Shown piece after piece: positions 44,000 to 51,760 of a stretch of 64,000 nucleotides of DNA. A model generated the notes under the pieces. That model saw nothing but the letters and a program-made list of their open reading frames with translations, was not told the origin of the DNA and made no database searches. The DNA is from Congregibacter litoralis KT71 (GTDB taxonomy: Bacteria; Pseudomonadota; Gammaproteobacteria; Pseudomonadales; Halieaceae). The DNA is taken from the NCBI RefSeq assembly GCF_000153125.2, contig NZ_CM002299.1, forward strand, positions 60,709 to 124,708, in the 5' to 3' direction. Position 1 is the first letter of the stretch, and every line of letters begins with the position of its first letter. Both the position numbers and the translations under genes were made by a program.

Positions 44000-45229
44000 A
44001 TGGCCCAGCAATCCCTTGAAAAAAGCAAAATCCGCATCCTGTTGTTGGAGGGCGTGCACCCCTCGGCCATTGAAACCCTCAATCGTGCGGGCTATTTCAA
44101 TATCGAACATCACAGCAAGTCCCTGCCTGCGGAGGAACTGAAGGCAGCGATTGCCAATGCGCATTTTGTGGGTATCCGCTCCCGCACCCAGCTGAGCGAA
44201 GACATTCTGGATGCGGCACCGAAGCTCATCGCCATCGGCTGCTTCTGCATCGGTACCAACCAGGTAGATCTTGAGGCCGCGACGCGCCGGGGCATTGTGG
44301 TCTTTAACGCGCCCTTCTCGAACACCCGCAGCGTCGCCGAGCTGGTGATTGCCGAGGCGATTCTCCTCCTGCGGGGCCTGCCGGCAAAGAACGCCGCAGC
44401 CCATCGCGGAGAGTGGCAGAAGTCCGCCGCCAACTCCTATGAAATACGCGGCAAACGCCTGGGTATTATCGGCTACGGCAATATCGGCATGCAGCTGGGG
44501 GTTATTGCCGAGGGTCTCGGGATGCGGGTGCAATTCCACGATGTGGTTAATCGCCTGCCTCTGGGCAACGCACAGCAGGTACTGGGTCTGGATTCATTGC
44601 TCGCCAACTCTGACGTGGTGAGCCTTCACGTACCTGAAACAAGCTCCACGGAAAACATGATCGGCGCCCGGGAACTCGCCCTGATGCCCGAGGGGAGTAT
44701 CCTCATCAACGCGTCGCGCGGTACCGTCGTGGATATCGACGCTCTCGCCGCCGCATTGGAAAGCGGTCACATCAGTGGCACGGCGATCGACGTGTTCCCC
44801 GTGGAGCCCCGGTCCAATGACGATGAATTCCTGTCGCCCCTTCGGAACTACGACAATGCCTTCCTTACCCCCCACGTGGGCGGCAGTACCATGGAAGCGC
44901 AGGCCAATATCGGTGGCGAGGTTGCCGAGAAACTGTCCCGCTATTCTGACAACGGTACGACCACCAGTTCGGTTAATATGCCTGAAGTGGCGTTGCCGGA
45001 ACATGATGGCAGTCACCGTTTACTCCATATTCATCGGAACGTTCCTGGTGTGATGGGTGCCATTAACAACATTTTTTCAGATATTGGCGTCAATATCGCT
45101 GCACAATACCTGCAGACCAATGAACACGTGGGTTATGTCGTGATCGACATCGATGCTGAATACTCGGAAGTCGCCCTCGAGAGATTGACGGCGCTGGAAA
45201 CCACATTACGGTGTCGGGTACTGTTTTAG
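44000..45229 (+). CDS. serA: D-3-phosphoglycerate dehydrogenase
   Basis: SerA (409 residues) starts serine synthesis by oxidising 3-phosphoglycerate. KIRILLLEGVHPSAIETLNR begins the chain; VGIRSRTQLSEDIL and IGCFCIGTNQVDL carry substrate residues; RLGIIGYGNIGMQLGVIAEG binds NAD; the catalytic Arg is in INASRGTVVDIDALA, and the His in LTPHVGGSTMEAQ. The C-terminal ACT domain (NVPGVMGAINNIFSDIGVNI) is the serine sensor of the E. coli-type enzyme. The promoter region is shared with the divergent dehydrogenase gene, so joint regulation is possible. Confidence 0.95.
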   Translation: MAQQSLEKSKIRILLLEGVHPSAIETLNRAGYFNIEHHSKSLPAEELKAAIANAHFVGIRSRTQLSEDILDAAPKLIAIGCFCIGTNQVDLEAATRRGIVVFNAPFSNTRSVAELVIAEAILLLRGLPAKNAAAHRGEWQKSAANSYEIRGKRLGIIGYGNIGMQLGVIAEGLGMRVQFHDVVNRLPLGNAQQVLGLDSLLANSDVVSLHVPETSSTENMIGARELALMPEGSILINASRGTVVDIDALAAALESGHISGTAIDVFPVEPRSNDDEFLSPLRNYDNAFLTPHVGGSTMEAQANIGGEVAEKLSRYSDNGTTTSSVNMPEVALPEHDGSHRLLHIHRNVPGVMGAINNIFSDIGVNIAAQYLQTNEHVGYVVIDIDAEYSEVALERLTALETTLRCRVLF

Positions 45230-46626
45230 ACAACCGCAGGGACAGTGTTTTTAAAGGGGGTCGTGGGGCCTTCCTACACTGTTTTGCCGCATGCAGGCTG
45301 GCGTGCATCACCGCCGCTCTGACTACTTTTGCGCCCTTGTCGGTCGCGCAGTTTGTCGACGGTGATGGCACCCAGTGCTGCTCCTCCCTCAACCCCCAAT
45401 ATCCTGCGCCTACCTATTACGGCGCGAGCATGTTTCGGGACGACGATCCCCGCGCTGCGGCAAAGTTTCTTATTGCCGAGCCCATGGATCCGCCGGCGCC
45501 TTCCAAAGAACTACTGGAAGTTCTGGAACAGCAGGAGCTGGACAACGGACCCATGTCCCCTACCCTCGCCCCCACCATGGAGAATCTGGGTGCCGCCTAT
45601 CTTGCGGAAGGTCGTGAGCGGGAGGCGTTGAAAGCCTTCAGCCGTGGCGTCCATCTTGCGCGGGTGAATGGCGGACTCTATACCCCGGCTCAGATCGCCA
45701 TGCTCGAGCAGATCATTTCCATCCATGTACGCAATGGCAACTACGCAGCGGCGGATGATCAGCAGGCGTATCTTTACCGGGTCAAGCGCTTCGGGCAGCA
45801 GCACTCGGGCAACGACGAACTCCGTGAGGCCACGCTGCGCTACGCCGACTGGATGCGCGGCGTCTACCTGGGCGATATCGACTATCAGCGCTTCCCAAGA
45901 CTGGTAGGCATCAATGATCTCTACGATGAGGCCATCGACGAAATCGTGGCCGATCAGGGCGAAACAAGCGCGGAACTCCTCAGCTACCTGGACGGGAAAA
46001 TTGCCCTGTCCTATCTCGTATCCGTTTACCCCGGAGAGCGGGAAACGGGCTTCCGTGCCTCCGCCGCCCCCCTGGCGGGCTTTGACGTCGCGAGCGAAGC
46101 GCAGTTGCGCTTCTGGCGGTTGCAGGAAAACAACTTCCGCTACGGACTGGAGTCCCTCCAGCGGAAAAAGGCGGTCGTCGCGGCGCAAGCGGATAGCAGC
46201 CCGGAGGATAAGGCCAACGCCCATCTCGCCATTGCAGATTGGTATCAGTGGCATCGCCGGTACGCGCCGGCAGTACGCATTTACAAAGAAGCCTGGGCTA
46301 TCATGGCAGGTAAGCCCGGCAGCGAAATCTGGTTCGAAAAAACCTTTGGAGAACCCCTGGAACTGCCGGAAGAAACGGTCTTCAATCCCGGCGCTGTGCC
46401 CGTAGGGACCACAACCCTGGCGGAGGTGGTTATCGACTTCTCGGTCTCGCGACACGGCGAGGCCGTGAATATCGATATCGCCACGGACGCCACCGGTGAA
46501 GACGCCAAGTCCGCAAAAAACCGCGCTTACAAATACCTGCGCAGCATACGCTTCAGGCCCCGCCTTGAAGATGGCAAGGTGGTTATGGCGGAGAATATGC
46601 AGCGGACCTACAAGATAAGGTACTGA
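45211..46626 (+). CDS. Exported TPR protein with TonB-like C-terminal domain
   Basis: A 471-residue protein of mixed make-up. After a GTG start inside the serA 3' end, an N-terminal signal-like segment (CRLACITAALTTFAPLSVAQ) precedes two adjacent cysteines. The middle, about residues 95-390, has TPR-like helical pairs (APTMENLGAAYLAEGREREA, ANAHLAIADWYQWHRRYAPA). The last 75 residues (LAEVVIDFSVSRHGEAVNID ... SIRFRPRLEDGKVVMAENMQ, RTYKIRY) have the strand-helix-strand pattern of the TonB C-terminal domain, but there is no membrane anchor with a proline rod. I think it is periplasmic and may contact a TonB-dependent receptor. The GTG start is the only in-frame candidate that keeps the signal. 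It is 2 bases before the next gene. Confidence 0.65.
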   Translation: MSGTVLDNRRDSVFKGGRGAFLHCFAACRLACITAALTTFAPLSVAQFVDGDGTQCCSSLNPQYPAPTYYGASMFRDDDPRAAAKFLIAEPMDPPAPSKELLEVLEQQELDNGPMSPTLAPTMENLGAAYLAEGREREALKAFSRGVHLARVNGGLYTPAQIAMLEQIISIHVRNGNYAAADDQQAYLYRVKRFGQQHSGNDELREATLRYADWMRGVYLGDIDYQRFPRLVGINDLYDEAIDEIVADQGETSAELLSYLDGKIALSYLVSVYPGERETGFRASAAPLAGFDVASEAQLRFWRLQENNFRYGLESLQRKKAVVAAQADSSPEDKANAHLAIADWYQWHRRYAPAVRIYKEAWAIMAGKPGSEIWFEKTFGEPLELPEETVFNPGAVPVGTTTLAEVVIDFSVSRHGEAVNIDIATDATGEDAKSAKNRAYKYLRSIRFRPRLEDGKVVMAENMQRTYKIRY

Positions 46627-46628
46627 CC

Positions 46629-47804
46629 ATGGCGGCGAGTCCTGAGCTGAAACAAGTCATCGTTGAGTCCCAGACACTGCTGCGGCAGGGCGATGCCCGC
46701 GGTGCCCTGGCGTACCTGCAAAGCCTGGCACCTCAGCTGGGCGGTCACGTGGACTTCCACATGAATGTCGCTATTGCCCATCGCAATCTGGGGCAGCTCG
46801 CTTCCGCCATCAAAGCCCTGAACGCCGCGCTGGCCATTGACCCCTATGCGTTTATGCCCATGCTGTCCAAGGGCGCGATTCTTGAGCAGATGGGTGATTT
46901 AAGAACCGCAGCCGAGGTCTATAAGGACGTATTGCGTATCGCCCCGGGCGACGCGGAACTGCACGACTCCCTCCGTCCGCCCCTTGCCCGCGCCCAAACG
47001 GTGGTCAATGAGCAGGCCGCGGCGATGGCCGCACATTTTCGCGATACCCTGGGCCCCTTGATGCAGGAGCATCGAGGCGAGCCCCTGGCACGCTTTGAAG
47101 AATGTATGGATGTGGTGGCCGGCGTAAAGCGGGTGTACAACGCAGAGCCCGTGCAGGTGCATTACCCCCGCCTTCCCGCGATACCGTTTTTTGATCGCAG
47201 TTACTTTCCCTGGTTTGAGACTCTCGAGGCCGCCACCCAGACCATTCAGGGTGAGCTCAAAGCACTGATGGAAGAGGGCTTGCCCGGGTTCAAGCCCTAT
47301 GTGCAGTACGCACCGGGCACGCCGGAAAATCAGTTCAAGCCGCTGAACCACTCGGACAACTGGAGCTCGCTGTGGCTATGGAAGGACGGCCAGCCCCAGA
47401 AAGAAGCCATGGCCCGATGCCCGGAAACCACCGCCGTGCTCGAACAACTCCCCCTCGCCGATCAGCCGGATTTTGCACCGACGGCGCTGTTTTCGGCACT
47501 CGCCCCGCACACGAAGATACCGCCCCATACGGGTTCCACCAACACCCGTCTGCTGGTGCACCTGCCTCTGGTACTACCCGGGCCTGCGGGCTTTCGTGTG
47601 GGAAATGAAACACGGGAATGGCGCATCGGCGAAGCCTGGGCCTTTGATGACACCATCGAGCACGAAGCCTGGAACGACGCCGATGAGACCCGGGTCATCA
47701 TGATCTTTGATATCTGGAACCCGCTCCTGAGCGCCGCAGAGCGCAGCATGATTTCTGCGCTGCTCGGTGCCCATCGTGACTGGCTGGTGGGCGCCGGGGG
47801 ATAG
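46629..47804 (+). CDS. TPR protein with aspartyl/asparaginyl beta-hydroxylase domain
   Basis: A 391-residue cytoplasmic protein. TPR repeats occupy about residues 5-125 (HMNVAIAHRNLGQLASAIKA, MPMLSKGAILEQMGDLRTAA). From about 180 the sequence is of the AspH (aspartyl/asparaginyl beta-hydroxylase) family of 2-oxoglutarate oxygenases: SALAPHTKIPPHTGSTNTRL has the first iron histidine near residue 300, and GEAWAFDDTIEHEAWNDADE the second near 345, with RVIMIFDIWNP following, the arginine binding 2-oxoglutarate. Bacterial members hydroxylate lipid A or protein/peptide Asp/Asn; TPR-fused forms probably act on proteins. It is coupled to the preceding gene (2-base gap) and converges with the sulfotransferase gene. 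Confidence 0.85.
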   Translation: MAASPELKQVIVESQTLLRQGDARGALAYLQSLAPQLGGHVDFHMNVAIAHRNLGQLASAIKALNAALAIDPYAFMPMLSKGAILEQMGDLRTAAEVYKDVLRIAPGDAELHDSLRPPLARAQTVVNEQAAAMAAHFRDTLGPLMQEHRGEPLARFEECMDVVAGVKRVYNAEPVQVHYPRLPAIPFFDRSYFPWFETLEAATQTIQGELKALMEEGLPGFKPYVQYAPGTPENQFKPLNHSDNWSSLWLWKDGQPQKEAMARCPETTAVLEQLPLADQPDFAPTALFSALAPHTKIPPHTGSTNTRLLVHLPLVLPGPAGFRVGNETREWRIGEAWAFDDTIEHEAWNDADETRVIMIFDIWNPLLSAAERSMISALLGAHRDWLVGAGG

Positions 47805-47819
47805 CAATAGAAGCGGCGG

Positions 47820-49400
47820 CTAGTCGCTTACCTCTCCTCCCGCGCTCTTCAATCGCTGACGGAGATCATCAAAACGGGCACCGCCACGCGCCGCCACACC
47901 CAGGGAGTCGCGATGAAGGGGCGGCAGGACTTTTGAAGCACTCAACAGGGTGTTTATGGACGCCACATCCGGATCGAGCATTCCCTCTTCAAACGCCAGA
48001 TCGCAAAAGTCCAGCATGCGCCGCGTCGATCCCTCGCTGTCGGTGACCAGCTCCTCATAGCGCACATCGAGAATGCTCCCGGGAAACAGACTGTGCCAAT
48101 GCTCCATCTGCGCCCGATAGCTGAGGTAGTAATTCACCAGCTCATCAAGATTGTAGGAATAACTGTGTGCACCAAACACCAGGGTTTTGTACGCCGAGTA
48201 AAGCGTATCCAGGGGGTCGCGATGCATATGAATGATTTTTGCGCCGGGCAGGGCGGTGAGAATATGCCCGCAGTACAGAAAGTTGAAGGATGTGCAGTCC
48301 ACAAAGCGCGGGCCATCACCAACGCGTTCCCGGGCCGCCATGCTGTAGCGCCGGCCCAGCTCGGCAAAATCGACGGCCAGGGTCGCCTCGGCGTCCGAAA
48401 CCTCCGCGGGCGCCGCATCCTTGGCGAGGACACCGAGGAATCGCCGAAAATGCCCCAACTCCCCCCCTGGCGTGATCGCACTGTGCTTTGCGAGGACACG
48501 CTCGACCAGGCGTAAGCCCGTGCGGGGCATGCCCAGGACAAAAATCGGTCCGGGTTCTTCTGCACCCCGCGTCAACGATGCAAGCCGCGATGCGTCAAAG
48601 GTATCGCGGATATCTTCCTGTGCACCCAACTCCACCGCCTCATCGTAGTTCACCAGCTTGCGATAGGTTTGTGCGCCAGCGTCATAGGCCGCAAACGACT
48701 CTTTGTAATCACCAAGGTCCTCAAACTCCTTAGCCATGGCGTAGCAGGCAATGGCCGTGAGGAGTGGCTCCGTGGATTTGCGAATAATATTTCGAAGGGC
48801 TTGAATGTGATTGTTGTTTTCGGACCAGCGTCGCAACTGCGAACGCAAATGTAGCGCTCCGGGATCCGTTGGCGATTTCTCAAGGACTTGCGCCAGATGC
48901 TTTTCGGACTCGTCCGTTAAATCCAGCTGCGCCTCGGAAACGGCGAGCAAATACAGTAACTGCTGACTATCAGGGTTCTTGTCCCGGGCGATGAGGAGAC
49001 AGTTTCGCGCCTCCTTAAGCTGACCAAGCTCCGTAAAGGTTTGGGACAAGGCCGCCAGCTCCGGCTCCTTTGCTTCGAGTAAATCCACCGCCCGGGCACA
49101 GTTCAAAGCCCGCTGGGACTGACCCGCAAAGAGACAGAGCTGCGCTTTGCGCAACAAAATGCGCGGACTATCGGCAAGGTCCTCGGGGAGGGCATCAAGA
49201 TGACGTAAAGCTGCGATTGCATCTCCCCGCAAACTTTCAACATCCGACGCCAGATAACGCACTTCAAGCTGCTCAGGAAAGCGACGCAAAAGCTCCTGGG
49301 CCACAGCATCGGCGTCTTCCAGTTGTCGAGCCTCGATAAACTGCGAACCTTCGTTGAGCAGATCCTGCAAGCTCGCCTCGCTTTGGGAAGTGGTGTTCAT
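47820..49400 (-). CDS. TPR-sulfotransferase fusion
   Basis: A 526-residue protein with TPR repeats over about residues 10-250 (VAQELLRRFPEQLEVRYLAS, LLYLLAVSEAQLDLTDESEK) and a sulfotransferase domain from about 285. The 5'-phosphosulfate loop is IFVLGMPRTGLRLVERVLAK, the 3'-phosphate site AKIIHMHRDPLDTLYSAYKT near residue 390, so it should use PAPS. These TPR-sulfotransferases are common in marine gammaproteobacteria and alphaproteobacteria; their acceptors are unknown, and tyrosyl-protein, peptide or glycan sulfation are possible. No signal peptide, so it modifies something in the cytoplasm. It is 24 bases behind the oxygenase gene 49425-51257, and both are on the same strand. Confidence 0.88.
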   Translation of the reverse strand: MNTTSQSEASLQDLLNEGSQFIEARQLEDADAVAQELLRRFPEQLEVRYLASDVESLRGDAIAALRHLDALPEDLADSPRILLRKAQLCLFAGQSQRALNCARAVDLLEAKEPELAALSQTFTELGQLKEARNCLLIARDKNPDSQQLLYLLAVSEAQLDLTDESEKHLAQVLEKSPTDPGALHLRSQLRRWSENNNHIQALRNIIRKSTEPLLTAIACYAMAKEFEDLGDYKESFAAYDAGAQTYRKLVNYDEAVELGAQEDIRDTFDASRLASLTRGAEEPGPIFVLGMPRTGLRLVERVLAKHSAITPGGELGHFRRFLGVLAKDAAPAEVSDAEATLAVDFAELGRRYSMAARERVGDGPRFVDCTSFNFLYCGHILTALPGAKIIHMHRDPLDTLYSAYKTLVFGAHSYSYNLDELVNYYLSYRAQMEHWHSLFPGSILDVRYEELVTDSEGSTRRMLDFCDLAFEEGMLDPDVASINTLLSASKVLPPLHRDSLGVAARGGARFDDLRQRLKSAGGEVSD

Positions 49401-49424
49401 GTCAATCCTCAGGTAAGGAGCCCA

Positions 49425-51257
49425 TCAGGCTCCGGGGAGTAAATCGAAGGCCACGGTTATACGCGGCTGATGGGAATGAAAAGGCAGGGTGCCGTGCCAC
49501 ATATAGGATGGGAATAGCACCAGGGTGCCGACCACGGGTTTGACGACGCGACGGGGAGCAAGATCCAGTCCCAGCTCGATCATGGGTGTGCCAAATTGAA
49601 TATGCCCCTCGGTGCCCTCACCCTGCTGCACCTCATCGGGTAGAGAAATATACAGCGCCGAACTCACCCAGCCTTCGGGATGAATATGGTTGGCATGGTA
49701 GCCCTGATCCCGGAGACGCACAGACCAGGCACCTGCCATACGTAGGTCCCGGGCTCGCTGAGGGCGGGTATTGCGACACCAGAAGGGGTGATCTTCATCG
49801 GTGGGCATGGTTTGCAGCGCACTGGCAATAGCGAGCTGCAACTGGGTCTCCAAACCGCGGAGGAGAGACTCCTTGAGTCGGAACAAAAAACCGTTGGTCT
49901 GGGTGCCGCCGCGAACACTTTGCTCGATAGGCTGGGCGTTGCTGTGATGCAATCCCTCAAGGACTCGGGTGAGCTCGGCAAAATAAGCCTCCCGCGTCGC
50001 ATACTCCGGCGGCGCAGGCACCTCTACGGGCACCACCATGCGTTGGTAATCCAGGAGCCAGTCTTCCCGGGGGTCACCCAGAAGCTGCAGGGCCGTGCCA
50101 CGATAGGCCAGCAAAGTCTGATCAAAGGGCGCTTTGAGCAACCACTGTGCGCACAGGCTCTCGGCGCGTTCCGCTTCCTTGCAGCGCAGTAGCTGCATTG
50201 CGTAATAGTGTTGGACATAGCTGTCATCGGGATTGGCGAGGCTGATCTGTTCCAAGCGGTTCAGAGCCTCACTCTTTTCGCCCCGCTGAGCCATATCCAG
50301 GGCGCCCAACACCTGCAGACTGGGCGTCTCGGGACAGCCCAGACGCTGGGCGTCCCGGAGGGTTTCTTCCACCCTGGACTCCTCGCCCAAACGCTTCATG
50401 AGCTGCACGAGGGTCTGCCACAGGGCCGGGTTGCGAGGCTCCCGCTTCACCGCCGCGCGCAGCTTCTCCAGATGATCGCGCTGTGCACCGGAACTGAAAC
50501 TCAATTGCGCGGCGGTGCGCTGGAGCAAGGGATGCCCCGGAAAGCGCTCCACCCCCGTATTGGCACAGGCCAGGGCCGCCTCTATGTCGCCGGCATCGAG
50601 CAATGCCTCAGCCCTGTTGCGATAGAGATCCGGTTGATCAAAGCCCAGCTTGAGCGCCTGCTCATAGGCCGCGGCAGCTTCCACAAAGTCACACTCCTGA
50701 CGCAGGAGCTGCGCGAGGGAGTAATGAAGCCGGGACGCCTTGGGGTTGTGCCCGATGCCCTGCCGGCAGAGCGCCAGGGCCTGCGCCACGTCGCCCTGCT
50801 TCTGGGCAATCGCCGCCGCAAGCTCCCAAAGAGGCGGCGCCTGGGGGGCAAGCTCCGTTGCCTTGGTGATGCAACGCTGAGCCTCTTGCCAGGACTCCTG
50901 CTGGTAATGCAGTCGTGCCAGCGCCTGCCAGACTTCCGGCGAATTTGGCGCGCCGGCCAGGGCCTGTTGAAGCTGATCCTGAGCCTCGGCAAAACGTCCC
51001 TGGTTCCGCAAAAATGTTGCGTAAGCCAACATAGCCTGCGGCTGTCCCGGGGATGCCGCAATCGCCGCCCGAAAACTCCCGTCGGCTCCCACAAGATCAC
51101 CAGACTGCTGCTGCCCCAGGGCCAGAAGCTGCAGGGCATTGGCCTCTCCGGGCATCTGCTGGAGGAGCTGCTGGCATAACCTCGCACAGTCTGCCCCTTT
51201 GCCAGCTCGCAGCATCTGGTGGGCCTGTTGCAATGCCTGACGGTAATTCGGGTTCAC
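49425..51257 (-). CDS. TPR protein with 2OG-Fe(II) oxygenase domain
   Basis: A 610-residue protein with at least eight TPR-like units over about residues 5-400 (MLRAGKGADCARLCQQLLQQ, LLAYATFLRNQGRFAEAQDQ-type pairs) and a C-terminal 2-oxoglutarate oxygenase of the PF13759-like class. DQGYHANHIHPEGWVSSALY has the iron His residues near 524 and 526, GTLVLFPSYMWHGTLPFHSH the distal histidine near 588, and QPRITVAFDLLPGA the arginine for 2-oxoglutarate. No signal peptide. It stands 24 bases before the sulfotransferase gene, same strand, and 503 bases from the receptor gene. Hydroxylation of a protein or peptide is the likely reaction. Confidence 0.87.
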   Translation of the reverse strand: MNPNYRQALQQAHQMLRAGKGADCARLCQQLLQQMPGEANALQLLALGQQQSGDLVGADGSFRAAIAASPGQPQAMLAYATFLRNQGRFAEAQDQLQQALAGAPNSPEVWQALARLHYQQESWQEAQRCITKATELAPQAPPLWELAAAIAQKQGDVAQALALCRQGIGHNPKASRLHYSLAQLLRQECDFVEAAAAYEQALKLGFDQPDLYRNRAEALLDAGDIEAALACANTGVERFPGHPLLQRTAAQLSFSSGAQRDHLEKLRAAVKREPRNPALWQTLVQLMKRLGEESRVEETLRDAQRLGCPETPSLQVLGALDMAQRGEKSEALNRLEQISLANPDDSYVQHYYAMQLLRCKEAERAESLCAQWLLKAPFDQTLLAYRGTALQLLGDPREDWLLDYQRMVVPVEVPAPPEYATREAYFAELTRVLEGLHHSNAQPIEQSVRGGTQTNGFLFRLKESLLRGLETQLQLAIASALQTMPTDEDHPFWCRNTRPQRARDLRMAGAWSVRLRDQGYHANHIHPEGWVSSALYISLPDEVQQGEGTEGHIQFGTPMIELGLDLAPRRVVKPVVGTLVLFPSYMWHGTLPFHSHQPRITVAFDLLPGA

Positions 51258-51283
51258 AGGGGCTGTAGGGTCCTTTCGATCAT

Positions 51284-51660
51284 TAATGGGTCATCGCGAC
51301 GCCAGCGAAGAAGGCGTGACTTGCGGAGCGAGCGTCACCCGCCAAAGCGAGAGTAGCAAGTCGCGCCTGATTCGCGGATTTGTGCGCGTCCTAGCGGACT
51401 ATTTTAAAGCCAAACCCATGGTAATAGTCGCCAACGAAGGCCAACTTACTCCATTCGCTGGATTGGGGGGACGCTCATTGCGTAACTTGCCCCTCGTTGG
51501 CTTACTTCTCTCGCTAGTGGGGGGGGACGCTCGTTACGTAAATTGCCGCTCGCTGGCTTACGCACGGACCTTGCCAACTGCGGTCAGCTCAGTGGACGTG
51601 GTTTGCGAAGCGAGCGTCACCCAACTTAGCGAGTGCAGTAAATCGCGGCTACTGAGCTGA
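51284..51660. repeat. Patch of diverged direct repeats
   Basis: An AT/GC-mixed stretch with no convincing gene but clear internal repeats. Copies A are at 51328-51365 and 51610-51647 (both begin GCGAGCGTCACCC; 30 of 38 bases match). Copies B are at 51465-51505 and 51521-51561 (both begin GGGGGGACGCTC and end GGCTTAC; 36 of 41 match), 56 bases apart. GACGCTC in B is the reverse complement of GAGCGTC in A, so A and B may be opposite-orientation members of one family. An open frame through it (51286-51660) has repeated SVTRQSESSKSRL-like text, as expected of translated repeat DNA. Probably a dispersed intergenic repeat. The rest of the 503-base gap holds a terminator. Confidence 0.7.
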
Positions 51661-51695
51661 CCAGCCTGACGTCAAAGGTTGGCCAACGTTCAGGC

Positions 51696-51722
51696 AAAAA
51701 AAAGGGCCGACAATGTCGGCCC
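51696..51722 (-). terminator. Intrinsic terminator of the TonB-dependent receptor gene
   Basis: Read on the minus strand, GGGCCGACATTGTCGGCCC followed by eight T: an eight-base-pair stem with a short loop. It lies 38 bases after the receptor stop and closes that transcript. Confidence 0.93.
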
Positions 51723-51760
51723 TTGGGTTCTGCAAGGCGGGGATATACCCCGCCAAGGGA

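Noticed and set aside
45511..46455. 314-codon minus-strand open frame
   Set aside because: Shadow of the TPR/TonB-like gene, which has a signal segment and TPR pattern.
51286..51660. 124-codon plus-strand open frame in the repeat patch
   Set aside because: Its repeated SVTRQSESSKSRL-like text is explained by the DNA repeats; no start signal.
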